Assembly (NCBI RefSeq): GCF_004135585.1
Contig: NZ_CP035501.1
Span: forward strand, 3,047,501-3,111,500
Origin: Sphingosinicella sp. BN140058
Lineage (GTDB): Bacteria; Pseudomonadota; Alphaproteobacteria; Sphingomonadales; Sphingomonadaceae
Length of the DNA stretch: 64,000 nucleotides
Reading direction: 5' to 3'
The notes under the pieces were generated by a model. The model saw only the letters and a list, made by a program, of their open reading frames with translations. It was not told the origin of the DNA and searched no databases. The translations under genes were made by a program, and so were the position numbers. This document shows positions 24,798 to 34,600 of this stretch, piece by piece; the stretch's first letter is position 1, and each line of letters starts with the position of its first letter.

Positions 24798-25847
24798 TTA
24801 TCGCCTTGGCGCTGCCGCCGACTGGCGCTCCACGATGTGGTGTGAAATCAACGAGAGGATCGGAGCGGGCCGCCGCCGCTCCCGCTCGGTCAGCGCCTCG
24901 ATGGCCAGTTCCGCAGCGCGCCGCCCCATCTCCCGGATCGGCTGGTGAACTGTGGTAAGCGGCGGCCAGATGATTTCGGAGACCGGCGTATCGTCGAAGC
25001 CGGTGACGGAAATGTCGCGAGGTATGTCGAGGCCGAGCTTGTGCGCGGTCAGCGTGGCTCCCGCCGCCATGTCGTCATTGGCGCAAACCAGCGCGGTCGG
25101 ACGCTGCGCCTGCGCGAGGATCGCTTCCGCGCAGGCGATCCCGGAATGGAAGGTGAAGTTGCCGCGTTCGACGACGATGTCCTCGAGGCCGAGCCCATGC
25201 TGCTCGATCGCCTTCAGGAATCCTTCGAACCGGCCTTCCGCCGAAACATGGCCTTCGATGCCGAGGATGAAGCCGAAGCGACGGTGGCCGAGCCCGAAGA
25301 GATATGCGCCGATGTCGCGCCCGGCCTCAAAATCGTCGATCCCGACCGACGGCGCCACCGCGCGGGCAGAAGGGCCGGCCGAGATCGAAATGACGATTGC
25401 GCCATCGCCACCGACGGCTCGGATGAGGGCGACGTCGTCGGAAAAAGGCGGCGTCAGAATCACGCCTTCGTAGCGGCCCTCGGCGACGAGCGCGCGGACG
25501 CGAGCGCTGCGGTCCGGCGCATTCTGGTTGATGCTGTGGTTCGAGAGATGAAAGCCGTGCTCTGCGCAGGCACGCATTGCGCCGAGCTCGAGGCCGGCAT
25601 GATAATAGGAATTGGGCTCGGTATCGAGATCGGAGGCGTGGATCAGGGCGATTTCCCGCTTGGCACCGATGGCAAGACTGCGCGCCTGCTCGTTCACGCG
25701 GAAGCCGAGCTCTTCCACGGCGCGCATCACCTTCTCGCGCACTTCGGGCCGGACATTGGGGCCGTTGTTCAGGACTCGGGAGACGGTGGTGCGCCCGACG
25801 CCTGCAACCCGGGCGACGTCGTCGATGGTCGCTTTCTTGCCCGTCAA
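24798..25847 (-). CDS. LacI family transcriptional regulator
   Basis: A 349-residue repressor. The N-terminal HTH reads ATIDDVARVAGVGRTTVSRV with hinge helix region NEQARSLAIG, followed by a periplasmic-binding-like sensor domain (IALIHASDLDTEPNSYY, FTFHSGIACAEAIL, PTALVCANDDMAAG, ISVTGFDDTPVSEIIWPPLT). The frame has no ATG before the HTH; a TTG at 25847 with AACGAGG nearby is the best start. It probably binds the two palindromes immediately downstream and responds to a sugar from the GH3/GH30 pathway. It starts 28 bases after the permease stop. Confidence 0.92.
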   Translation of the reverse strand: MTGKKATIDDVARVAGVGRTTVSRVLNNGPNVRPEVREKVMRAVEELGFRVNEQARSLAIGAKREIALIHASDLDTEPNSYYHAGLELGAMRACAEHGFHLSNHSINQNAPDRSARVRALVAEGRYEGVILTPPFSDDVALIRAVGGDGAIVISISAGPSARAVAPSVGIDDFEAGRDIGAYLFGLGHRRFGFILGIEGHVSAEGRFEGFLKAIEQHGLGLEDIVVERGNFTFHSGIACAEAILAQAQRPTALVCANDDMAAGATLTAHKLGLDIPRDISVTGFDDTPVSEIIWPPLTTVHQPIREMGRRAAELAIEALTERERRRPAPILSLISHHIVERQSAAAPRR

Positions 25848-25875
25848 GCCTCGTTCCCCCTGTTCCGTTTCCGTC

Positions 25876-27099
25876 TTAGGCCGCCCGCTTCGCCAGTGAC
25901 AAGACGCCGCTGGATTGGCGGACGCACAGAAGTGCGAACAGGAGGATGTAGAGATAGGCCGCGAAGGGCGCCCAGAAGGCGAACGCGATGCCGATCCGAT
26001 CGGCGATCTGGGCGGCAAGCAGCGGCACCGGCGCGCCGAAGGCAATGCCGAGGCATAGCAGGCCCGACGTCGACGGCACCGAAGCGTGTGAGCGTTCGAG
26101 CGTAAGCGCGAAAATGGTTGGGAACATGATCGCGTTGAACAGCCCGATCGACAAGGCGGCGTAAGCCGCAATCGGGCCGCTTCCCCCCATTGCGACGGCA
26201 CAGAGCGCAGCGGCGACCGTCGCTGCGCCGACCAGCAGTCGCGCGGCCGGCACGCGGATCATCAGCAGCGCGCCCAGCAACCGTCCGGCGAGGGCACCAC
26301 CCCAGTAGAAGGCTGCCAGGCGGTAGCCGGCCTCGGCGAGTGAGAGACCCAGACGCTCCGGGGCGGCGAGAAAGTTGATCATCAGACTGCCGATCGTCAC
26401 CTCGGCGCCGACATAGAAAGCGATCGCTGCCGCGCCGGTCAGGGCCCAGCGTGACCGGAAGGCGGCCGAGATGCTGTCCTCCGTACTTGCGGGAACCCCT
26501 GCCGCCGCTGACAGGATCGGCCGGCGGAAATGCCAGATGCCGGCCGCGAGCAGCGCCATCCCTCCTGCCAGCATCAGAAAGGCGTCCTGAACCGAGTGAA
26601 GATCGTCGAGGCCGCCGCGCAGGATCATCCTTGCGCCGAAATACACGCCGCAGATCATGCCGAGAGAGTTGAAGAACTGCGCGAGGGTGAGACGAAAGTG
26701 GCTTCCCTCCGGTGGCCCTGCAAAGGCGGCGATCGGGTTGGCCGCGACCTGCAGCGTGGTGATCCCGCCGCCGGCCACGAACAGACCGGAGAGCACCAGC
26801 CGATAATCATGGACGAGCCGGGTCGCCTGGATGATCAGGCAGCCTGCGATCATCGCACACAAAGCGGCGATGATGGTCCGCGCCGGTCCGAACCGGGCGA
26901 GCAGCCGGGCGGCGGGCAAGGAGACCAGGCCGAAGGCGATGAAGGAGACGATCTGCGTCAGCAACGCTTCGGTGTAGCTGAGCCGGAAGATCGCCCGAAG
27001 GGCGGCGACGAGGGGGTCGTTATTCGCCGCCAGAAATCCCCAGGCGAAGAACAGGCTGACGACAGGCGCGAAGCCGGTGCCGGCAATCCGTTTCGTCAC
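25876..27099 (-). CDS. MFS sugar permease, FucP/glucose-galactose type
   Basis: A 407-residue inner-membrane transporter with about twelve hydrophobic segments. The opening FFAWGFLAANNDPLVAAL, with AANNDPL corresponding to the conserved NN/ND motif, and the LTQIVSFIAFGLVSLPAA block match the FHS family (fucose, galactose, glucose:H+ symporters). GTG at 27099 overlaps the GH30 stop codon (GTGA), so translation is coupled. It would carry monosaccharides freed by GH30 and GH3 into the cytoplasm. Confidence 0.88.
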   Translation of the reverse strand: MTKRIAGTGFAPVVSLFFAWGFLAANNDPLVAALRAIFRLSYTEALLTQIVSFIAFGLVSLPAARLLARFGPARTIIAALCAMIAGCLIIQATRLVHDYRLVLSGLFVAGGGITTLQVAANPIAAFAGPPEGSHFRLTLAQFFNSLGMICGVYFGARMILRGGLDDLHSVQDAFLMLAGGMALLAAGIWHFRRPILSAAAGVPASTEDSISAAFRSRWALTGAAAIAFYVGAEVTIGSLMINFLAAPERLGLSLAEAGYRLAAFYWGGALAGRLLGALLMIRVPAARLLVGAATVAAALCAVAMGGSGPIAAYAALSIGLFNAIMFPTIFALTLERSHASVPSTSGLLCLGIAFGAPVPLLAAQIADRIGIAFAFWAPFAAYLYILLFALLCVRQSSGVLSLAKRAA

Positions 27100-28526
27100 T
27101 TGCGCGCAGGCCAGCGGAACGTCGCGGCGGCATGCGGCGCCAGCCGCGTTCGGAAGTGGCGACCGCCCTCGGCAACGCCGACTTCCGTCGCCTGGCTGCC
27201 CGCGTTGAATGCCAGCAGGACATGGGCGCCTCCATCTGCGAACGCGACGGTCAGCACCTCGCCGACAGGACTGGTCGACTCGATGCGGCGCGCGCCGGGG
27301 CGGACGAAGCGGCTGAGGTGCCCGAGTGCGTAATATTCGGGATTGCGGGTGACTTCGCCGGTGCCGCTGTCGATCGTCACCACGCCGCGGCAATCGCCGC
27401 AGCCGCCGAGGTGCGGACCATGTTTCTCGTCGAGCGCCAGATTCCACATCAGCACGCCGCGCGCCCAGTGCCGCGTGGCGCCGACGATCAGATTCCGCAT
27501 CGTCCAGGGCCATGCTTCCGTCCAGGCCGGCGACCATTCGCCGCCCGAGCATTCGGTGAAGAAGACGTCCTTGTCCGGATGGCGGTCACGCACCTTGCTC
27601 TGCGCCGAGACGTCGCCGCCATAGCAATGCCAGGCGACGCCGGCGACGAAGCGGGCCGCCTTTGCGTCAGCGAGCACCGCGAGCGGCTGCTCCGGCTGGT
27701 CCCAATTGTGATCCCAGTCCAGGATTCTTGTGGACAGACCGGCACGGGCGAATTCCGGCCCGACATGGTCGCCGATGATCGTTGCCCGTTGCGCCGGGGA
27801 CAGGCGCATGCCGGGATAGTTTTCGGGCTCGAAATCCGGCTCGTTCTGGATGCTGAGATAGTGGACCGGCACGCCTTCGGTTGCGAACGCCTCAACGGTT
27901 CTGCGCAGGTATTCGGCGAAGGCCGGATAGTAAGCGTCGCGCAGCGTGCCTTTGACCATCGAGTCGCTGGTCTTCATCCAGCCGGGCGCACTCCACGCCG
28001 TCGCCATGATCTTGAGCTCGGGATTGATCGCAAGGGCGGCGCGGGCGGTGGGCAGCACCTCTGCTCTGGCGATGTCGATCGAGAAGTTGCGTAGTTCCGG
28101 ATCCGTTTGCCCGGCAGGCATGTCGTCATAGCTGCGATGGCTGAGCGAGAAATCCGAGCCGCCGATGGTGAGGCGGGTGAATGCGAAGCCGATGCCGCCA
28201 TCGCGCCCAAACAGATCCCGGAGCAAGGCAGCACGGGCGCTCGGTTCGAGCCGCTGGATCACGAAGGCCGAAGCATCGGTGATCGAAGCGCCGAACCCGA
28301 CCATCTCCTGATAGTGATGCGAAGGATCTACGCGGATGGCATCCTCGGGCGTGCCGGGCTGCCACGCCAGCTCCGGCTGCTGCGCAAGTCGGGCGCTGCC
28401 GTCCGGCACAGTCAGCCAGCTTTCGACCTCGCCGCGGCCGCCCGGACCCGCGGCGCAGCCGGCGAGAACGAGGGCGACGATCGGGACGGCGGCGCGTGCC
28501 ATCCTGCTCCGGAGTGTCTCGGCCAC
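27096..28526 (-). CDS. GH30 glycoside hydrolase (glucosylceramidase/beta-1,6-glucanase type), lipoprotein
   Basis: A 476-residue enzyme with a lipobox (ALVLAGCAAG), so likely lipid-anchored. The GH30 pattern is clear: YQEMVGFGASITDASAFVI, TAWSAPGWMKTSDSM, the acid/base Glu229 in SIQNEPDFEPEN and the nucleophile Glu325 in FFTECSGGEW, then a beta-sandwich side domain at the C terminus. GH30 members act on beta-1,6-glucans, glucosylceramide or xylans; context with GH3 favours a beta-glucan. GTG at 28526 follows GGGAGAGGAA; an ATG at 28502 is possible but loses basic residues of the signal. It is the first gene of the GH30-permease-lacI transcript. Confidence 0.9.
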   Translation of the reverse strand: MAETLRSRMARAAVPIVALVLAGCAAGPGGRGEVESWLTVPDGSARLAQQPELAWQPGTPEDAIRVDPSHHYQEMVGFGASITDASAFVIQRLEPSARAALLRDLFGRDGGIGFAFTRLTIGGSDFSLSHRSYDDMPAGQTDPELRNFSIDIARAEVLPTARAALAINPELKIMATAWSAPGWMKTSDSMVKGTLRDAYYPAFAEYLRRTVEAFATEGVPVHYLSIQNEPDFEPENYPGMRLSPAQRATIIGDHVGPEFARAGLSTRILDWDHNWDQPEQPLAVLADAKAARFVAGVAWHCYGGDVSAQSKVRDRHPDKDVFFTECSGGEWSPAWTEAWPWTMRNLIVGATRHWARGVLMWNLALDEKHGPHLGGCGDCRGVVTIDSGTGEVTRNPEYYALGHLSRFVRPGARRIESTSPVGEVLTVAFADGGAHVLLAFNAGSQATEVGVAEGGRHFRTRLAPHAAATFRWPARK

Positions 28527-28679
28527 GCATTCCTCTCCCGCTATGGCGCCGATCCGACGCTCGCGAACGGGGTTAGCCGCGCCCGGGTGCGAAGCTCAAG
28601 CGCCTGCACGCCCCTCCGGCTTGCCCGATGACGCGCAGGCAGACAGAGGAGGGGCTTCGATCCCCTGGAGCGAGCCGAT

Positions 28680-29231
28680 ATGTGGCGTTTCCTGATTCGC
28701 GTCGCGGTAACGACGTTCCAGCGCGCGCGCACTGCAATCTGGTTCGTCACACGGCCCGAAGCGCTCGGTGTCCATGCGGTCGTGCTGACCCCGGCCGGCA
28801 GGATCGTGCTCGTGCGGCAGACCTATTCCCCGGGTTGGCGGCTGCCCGGCGGTGGGCTCAAACTGCGCGAAGCGCCGGAAACGGCAATCGTGCGCGAACT
28901 GCGCGAGGAACTGCGTCTCGCCGACTACGCCGACATCCGGCACATCTGCAATTTCGAGCACAGGCCCGAATACCGGCGGGGTCTGGCTGCCTTGTTCCTG
29001 GTCGAGAGGGCGGTCTACGACGGGCGGCCGTCACTGGAGATTGAAGCCTTCGGCGAGTTCGCACCCGACGCGCTTCCGCCCGAAGCAACACGGCTGACCC
29101 GCTTGCTGATTGCGGCCGCGACGGCCGGCGGGGGCTGGCAGGAAGCGGAGAGCGGCGCCGCCGCGGACGAGATCGGCGATGCCTTTGTGCGCTTGCTGCC
29201 GCCGGATCTCGCCGCGTTCCCCGGGGGCTAA
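28680..29231 (+). CDS. Nudix hydrolase
   Basis: A 183-residue protein carrying a complete Nudix box from GGLKLREAPETAIVRELREE onward (G-x5-E-x7-REL-x-EE-L), with the final Gly of the motif replaced by Arg. It should hydrolyse a nucleoside-diphosphate-linked compound with Mg2+. Substrate unknown; given its place beside the EPS locus, a nucleotide sugar is possible but unproven. ATG is preceded by GGAGCGAG. The C terminus (about residues 125-183) has no recognised motif. Confidence 0.85.
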   Translation: MWRFLIRVAVTTFQRARTAIWFVTRPEALGVHAVVLTPAGRIVLVRQTYSPGWRLPGGGLKLREAPETAIVRELREELRLADYADIRHICNFEHRPEYRRGLAALFLVERAVYDGRPSLEIEAFGEFAPDALPPEATRLTRLLIAAATAGGGWQEAESGAAADEIGDAFVRLLPPDLAAFPGG

Positions 29232-29245
29232 GCGTTCTGTATGCC

Positions 29246-29264
29246 GGCGGCGCCGGGCGCCGCC
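29246..29264. terminator. Hairpin between convergent Nudix and sugar-transferase genes
   Basis: Perfect eight-base stem GGCGGCGC / GCGCCGCC with a three-base loop between two converging stop codons. It lacks a long T run (only CTTCT follows), so termination may be weak, but the position suits a bidirectional terminator. Confidence 0.5.
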
Positions 29265-29269
29265 GCTTC

Positions 29270-30679
29270 TCAGAAAGCGTTCTTGTGGGCGACGACGCGC
29301 AGCGTGTTCACCAGGATCGCGACGTCGCGCCAGATGTCCCAGCCCTGGATATATTCCATGTCGGACTGGAGGCGATCGGTGAGATCGGTCGCCTCGACCG
29401 TCGCGCCGCGATAGCCGCGCACCTGGGCGAGGCCGGTGATCCCCGGCTTGAGCTGGTGGCGCAGCCAGTAGGTCTCGTCCACCTGCCAGAACAGGCGGTT
29501 GCCGGCGAGCGAACCAAGCGCATGCGGGCGCGGACCGACGAGGCTCATGTCGCCCATCAGCACGTTGAGGAGCTGAGGCAGTTCGTCGACGCTGGTCGCG
29601 CGAATGATTCGGCCGAAGCGGGTGATGCGATCGTCGTCGCGCGAGGCGGAGCGGGAGCCGTTGGCATCGCAAAGATCGGTTCGCATGCTCCGGAACTTCA
29701 ACACCTGGAACAAGCGGTTGCCGCGGCCCACCCGATTCTGGCGGAAGAAGACCGGACCGGGCGACTCGAGCTTGATGATCAATGCGACGAGGGCAAAAAC
29801 CGGCATCAGAGCGATGATCAGCGGCACTGCGACGGCAAGATCGAGAAGGCGCTTCTGCATCCGGTTGGCAAGACTGAGAGGCTGCCGGGCGACGACCAGA
29901 GTGTCCTTGCCTTCGAAGGTCTGCATGGCGATCGCGCCGACCTCGTTGGCTTCGTCGAGCAGGATCTCGCCGTCGACATTGGCGCCCTTGAGGAGCAGCG
30001 CCCAGGCACGATGATTCTCGCTCCGGCTGTCGATCAGCACCCGATCGAATGCCTGGACGATCGTGCCGAAATAGCTGAGCATCTTCGGATCGTTGAGGTC
30101 CGGACGCAGGCCGATCTGATCGGCGTCGACGACCGTCGCGGTGCCGAAATGGCTGCGCATCGGCTTGCCGTGAAGGATGACGAGCTCGTCGAGCAACGTG
30201 CCGCCGGCGAGGCGGTGGGCGTAACGCGGGAAGTAGATGCGCCCGGCGATCATCAACGCCGCTGCGGCCGCGGTGCCGGCAGCGAAGTTGAGGCGAGAAA
30301 TTTCCGCCCCGCTCTTCAGGAAGAAGGCGACGACCAGCACCATAAATGTCGCACTTGCGAAGGCGAAGAGCGAACGCCGGATCCCCTCCACCGCACGCGA
30401 CAGGGCGTCGCGCGAATAGACCCCGCGCATCACCGCCACCGCCCCGTAGATCAGGGCCACGGCCGCCGATGCCCAATAATCCCCACCGGGATAGCCAAGC
30501 GCGACGAGAACGTTCGTCGCCAGCATCGGCCCGATCAACAAGGCTGCGACATCGAAACCGAACATCTTGCCGTACAGCATGACGCGCAGCGTCTTGCGAG
30601 AGAAGCCGGACTGCTTCAGCCCGCCGGCATTGTTCGCCTTTGCGGCAGCGATAAAACTCTGTTGGATACTGGCTTCCAT
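29270..30679 (-). CDS. Undecaprenyl-phosphate sugar phosphotransferase (EPS initiation)
   Basis: A 469-residue polyprenyl glycosylphosphotransferase, the priming enzyme that puts the first sugar-1-phosphate (usually glucose) on undecaprenyl phosphate. The N-terminal half has four membrane helices and a Rossmann-like domain. A fifth helix follows (LLDLAVAVPLIIALMPVFAL). The catalytic domain shows FRQNRVGRGNRLFQVLKFRS, SVDELPQLLNVLMGDMSLVG, PRPHA and KPGITGLAQVRGY. It resembles WcaJ/GumD and the sphingan SpsB/GelB proteins. ATG at 30679 follows TTGGGGGT. A copy of the recurrent TTGTGCAGTGCAA motif lies 47 bases upstream. Confidence 0.92.
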   Translation of the reverse strand: MEASIQQSFIAAAKANNAGGLKQSGFSRKTLRVMLYGKMFGFDVAALLIGPMLATNVLVALGYPGGDYWASAAVALIYGAVAVMRGVYSRDALSRAVEGIRRSLFAFASATFMVLVVAFFLKSGAEISRLNFAAGTAAAAALMIAGRIYFPRYAHRLAGGTLLDELVILHGKPMRSHFGTATVVDADQIGLRPDLNDPKMLSYFGTIVQAFDRVLIDSRSENHRAWALLLKGANVDGEILLDEANEVGAIAMQTFEGKDTLVVARQPLSLANRMQKRLLDLAVAVPLIIALMPVFALVALIIKLESPGPVFFRQNRVGRGNRLFQVLKFRSMRTDLCDANGSRSASRDDDRITRFGRIIRATSVDELPQLLNVLMGDMSLVGPRPHALGSLAGNRLFWQVDETYWLRHQLKPGITGLAQVRGYRGATVEATDLTDRLQSDMEYIQGWDIWRDVAILVNTLRVVAHKNAF

Positions 30680-30725
30680 TAGGCGAACCCCCAAGCGTCG
30701 CTTCGGATGCGATATGCACGACACA

Positions 30726-30738
30726 TTGTGCAGTGCAA
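30726..30738. promoter_or_regulatory. Recurrent EPS-locus motif, copy A
   Basis: TTGTGCAGTGCAA, followed by TA. It lies 47 bases before the priming transferase start. The same pattern (TTGTGC, a short gap, then a second TGC) appears in most intergenic regions of the EPS locus. On the minus strand it contains TTGCAC, which could also act as a -35 box. Confidence 0.45.
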
Positions 30739-30842
30739 TATATGTACCGCCTTTCGACGCAGATCGCTAGGGGGAATCACGGCGGCGCGCTGCAGTGCAG
30801 CACGCTCCGTCCCGAAATTGGACCGTTTGAGGGGTGGAACGC

Positions 30843-31115
30843 CTAAAGGAAGAGGCTGATCAGCCCCGCAGTGGCGGCGACGAGCGCGACCGGGCCAGCG
30901 TAGCGCGAAGTCTGAGAGATCATCCATTCCGCGCGCGCGTCGAGTGCCGAGCGCGGCGGCAGAACCAGTTCCAGCCGTTCCGCCTGCAACCGCTGGGCGA
31001 GGTCGCGCTGCAGCTCGTGCGCGGGGCTGAGGGTCTCGCTTGGGGGGAGGGCGAAGGGCGATTCGGGCGCGATGACCTGGGTCTTCGTCTCGCTTCGTAC
31101 TTGACGCTTGGCCAT
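30843..31115 (-). CDS. Small C-terminally anchored protein, unknown function
   Basis: A 90-residue protein with a hydrophilic N terminus, an amphipathic helical stretch (AHELQRDLAQRLQAERLELV) and one C-terminal hydrophobic segment (GPVALVAATAGLISLFL), suggesting tail anchoring in the inner membrane. GAGGAG precedes the ATG by ten bases. No family recognised. It lies upstream of the priming transferase in the same direction, 163 bases apart, so it may belong to the EPS locus. Confidence 0.55.
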   Translation of the reverse strand: MAKRQVRSETKTQVIAPESPFALPPSETLSPAHELQRDLAQRLQAERLELVLPPRSALDARAEWMISQTSRYAGPVALVAATAGLISLFL

Positions 31116-31636
31116 TGCAACATCGCTCCTCGGGTCGAGGGCCTCGCACTATCGGTAAAGTAGTTGATCAAAGGTTAATGTGCTTAGGTGGAGGTCCCGG
31201 CATTGGGTGCTCCTGGACAAGTCATGTCGTGCCCAAGACACCTGCCAGTACCGGTCCGCCGCTCAACCATGGTAATCCATTCCGCTAGGCGAGGTGGTCT
31301 CTAAATCCCTGCTACTCCGCTGTTGTCCTACTATGCCTATTTCTAATCTTGTTAGATAGCCCTGCCGGGCATGGTTAACATCTGTAAACCCCACAACGAT
31401 GAAGCATGGCTGTTGAGCAGATTCTGTTGCAGCTGCGAGGGAACGGCTGCTTCTTGTTGGCGCCCTGACGTGCTTAACAGCGTCTTACGAGAAAAAGTGT
31501 GCAACGCACCCAAGAGCTTAGGCCGCAGTCTGACTGACCATTATTGTGTGGTTAATGCGAAGATAAGCCTAACCGCAAACCATGTTGCAATGCGGGACTG
31601 ACTAGGACGGCGGCACCAGAACTTGGAAACCCCGTC
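31116..31636. other. 521-base AT-richer intergenic region with several inverted repeats
   Basis: Base composition is visibly richer in A and T than the flanks. It holds an inverted pair GGTTAAC-ATCT-GTAAACC (31373-31390), a spaced pair GGTTA / TAACC (31550-31574), and TGTGCAACGCA (31498-31508), a partial match to the EPS-locus motif. Short frames here lack ribosome sites. It likely carries the promoter and control sites of the large RTX gene downstream and of the divergent small gene. Confidence 0.55.
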
Positions 31637-34600
31637 ATGTACGTGTCTGCAAAAAGCACCGAACTCAAGCTTTCCGCGAAGTCCCTAAACTGGGTCTCAG
31701 CGACTGGGTCCAATGTCGTCCGCAACGGAACCGCTCTCGGCGACACGTTTCAGGGCTTGGTCGGCGATGTTCTGGTCGGCGGGCTGGGCGACGACATCTA
31801 TCATCTCTGGGCGAACACCGCCACGGCAACGGAAACCGCGGGGCAGGGGGTGGACACGGTCTATGCTTATTACTGGGGAGCGGCGACGCTTGCCGCCAAC
31901 GTCGAAAATCTGATCCTCAACGGCAAGGGCCTGACTTCGGGCACCGGAAACGCACTCGACAACATCATCGTCGCAGGCGGGATCGGCGCAACCCTGAACG
32001 GTCTAGGCGGAGACGATGTTCTGGTCGGCGGCGTCGGCTCCGACATCTTCGTAGTCGCCGCCGGCAACGGCTCCGATGCGATCTACGGCTTCACGCCTGG
32101 CTATGACATGGTTCGGCTCACTGGCTACAGCCTATCCGACTTCGGCCAGATCGTGTCGCGTGCCCAGCAGCTTGGCGGCGACGTCAAGATTGCCCTCGGC
32201 AATGGCGAATCTCTTGTCCTTCGCGATATCTCGCTCAGCGATCTCGATCCCAGCGACTTCGGGTTCGCGCTTCCCAAAGCGCCCGTTCCATCCAGCTATT
32301 TTCAGATGGCGGGGTCCGATCGCGGCTTCAACGCCAACGGCTGGTATGTGTTGACCAACGCCTGGGGGGCGGGTGCCCTCAAATATGGCAGCGATTACAA
32401 CATCGATGTCTCGTTCAACAAGAACGACATGACGAGCGGTACAACCTTCAACTGGTCGTTTCCCTACGTGACGGAAGGTGCCGCGCCGATCCGTGCCTAT
32501 CCCAACGTTCTGTTCGGAGTCGCGCCGCAGGGCGAATTGATCAACCCGACCGACACGTCGCATGTTTTTCCCGTCCGCGTCGGAAGTCTCGCCGGTCTGA
32601 CGGCGACCTATGACGTGACGATGCGTGGAACGGTCGGCGGCTACAACGTGGCCTACGATATCTGGTTCAGTACCAAGCATGACGGAACCAGGCCGACGAT
32701 CACCAACGAGGTCATGATCTGGGTCCACAAGGGTGACGTCCAACCGTTCGGAAGCGTGATCGGCACCTACACCGATGGCACATTCACCGCGACCATCTAC
32801 CGGGACGGAATTTATACGGCGGTCGTCGCGGACAAGGACGTGCTCGTCGGCACGCTCGACATCGGAAAGGTGATCGCCCATCTGCAATCGCTCGGCATCG
32901 TCACCGCCGATGAGTATCTCTCATGCATCAATTTCGGCGCTGAAGTGATCTCGGGCATCGGATCGATCACCGTCAACAATCTCGATCTGAACGTCCGCAC
33001 CGCGAGCGGCACTGGGACGGTCGAGACGCTGGTCACCGGCGCCGGTGCCTCCGTGATCGCGCAGCCGTCCCGGCCCGCCACCGTTCCAGCGCCGGCGCCA
33101 CCGGTCGATTCGATTCACGATATCCTCCACGGCACCACCGGGGCCGACACGCTGAAGGGCGGCCTCGGTAACGACATCTATTATGCGGATGCCAATGATA
33201 CGATCGTCGAGAAGTTGGGCGAGGGGACGGATGAGGTCCGAACGGCGGCTTCCTCGTTCACGCTGAGCGACAACGTGGAAAATCTCACCGCGACGGGTGC
33301 GACCGGTCAGGTGCTGAAGGGGAACAGCCTGGCCAATGTCATCACCGGTGGCGCCGGCAACGACGTTCTCGACGGCGCCGGTGGCGCGGATACGCTCCAG
33401 GGTGGCATGGGTGATGATGTCTACATCGCGGACAGCGACGACGTTCTGATCGAAGCAGCCAACGAGGGTATTGACGAGGTTCGCACGTCGGCCGCCAGCT
33501 ACACCCTTGCGGCCAACATCGAGCGTCTCATCGGCACTGCGAGCAAGGGTCAGATACTCACCGGCAACGATGCCGCCAACGTGATCACCGGCGGCGCCGG
33601 CGTGGACACGCTGATCGGAGGTGGCGGCAACGACATTCTCACGGGTGGTGCCGGGGCGGACACGATGAAGGGCGGTGCCGGCGACGACGTCTACGTTGTC
33701 CAGGGTTACGACATTCTGTTCGAAGCCGCGAACGAAGGCATCGATGAAGTGCGGACGCCCGGCGCCACCTACACGCTCGGCGCCAATTTCGAGAACCTTA
33801 CCGGTATAAGGGAGCTTGGCTCGATCTTCATCGGAAACGGCCTTGCCAATGTAATCACCGGGAATATCGGCAACGACACGCTCGATGGGGCGGGCGGTGC
33901 GGATACGCTTCAGGGCGGCCTTGGCGACGATCTCTATATCGCCGACGCCACCGACATACTGATCGAGGCGCCAGGCGCGGGAACCGACGAAGTGCGAACC
34001 GCTGCGGCGAGCTTCACCCTCGCGGAGAACTTCGAGTTGCTCACCGGCACTGCCGGCACCGGCCAGATCCTCACCGGCAACGGTGCCGCCAATACGATCA
34101 CCGGCGGCACGGGAGCCGACACGCTGAGCGGGGGCGGCGGCGACGACCTTCTCGACGGCGGCGCTGGAGCGGACACCCTGAAGGGGGGCGCGGGTGACGA
34201 CGTCTACATCGCGGACAGCACCGATGTTCTGATCGAAGCAGCCAACGAGGGTATCGACGAGGTTCGCACGTCGGCCGCCAGTTACACCCTTGCGGCCAAT
34301 TTCGAGCGTCTCATCGGCACTGCGAGCAAGGGTCAGATCCTCACCGGCAACGATGCGTCCAACGTGATCACCGGCGGCGCCGGTGCGGACACGCTGACCG
34401 GTGGAGGAGGCAACGACATCCTGACCGGCGGTGCCGGGCCGGACACGATGAAAGGCGGCGCCGGCGACGACGTTTACATCGTCCAGGGTTACGACATTCT
34501 GTTCGAAGCGGCCAACGAAGGCATCGATGAAGTGCGCACGCCCGGCGCCACCTTCACGCTCGGCGCCAATTTCGAGAACCTTACCGGCCTACGGGAGCTT

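Noticed and set aside
25848..26201. Longer N-terminal extension of the LacI regulator
   Set aside because: The extension lies over the permease gene in another frame, is low-complexity Arg/Ser-rich, and would put over 100 residues before a DNA-binding domain that is normally N-terminal.
27100..27552. N-terminal extension of the MFS permease
   Set aside because: It overlaps the GH30 coding region, has no hydrophobic character, and the GTG at 27099 gives the normal family start with a coupled overlap.
31371..31601. Plus-strand frame of 76 codons in the region before the RTX gene
   Set aside because: No ribosome site, codon use unlike the neighbours, and it covers the inverted repeats of the likely control region.
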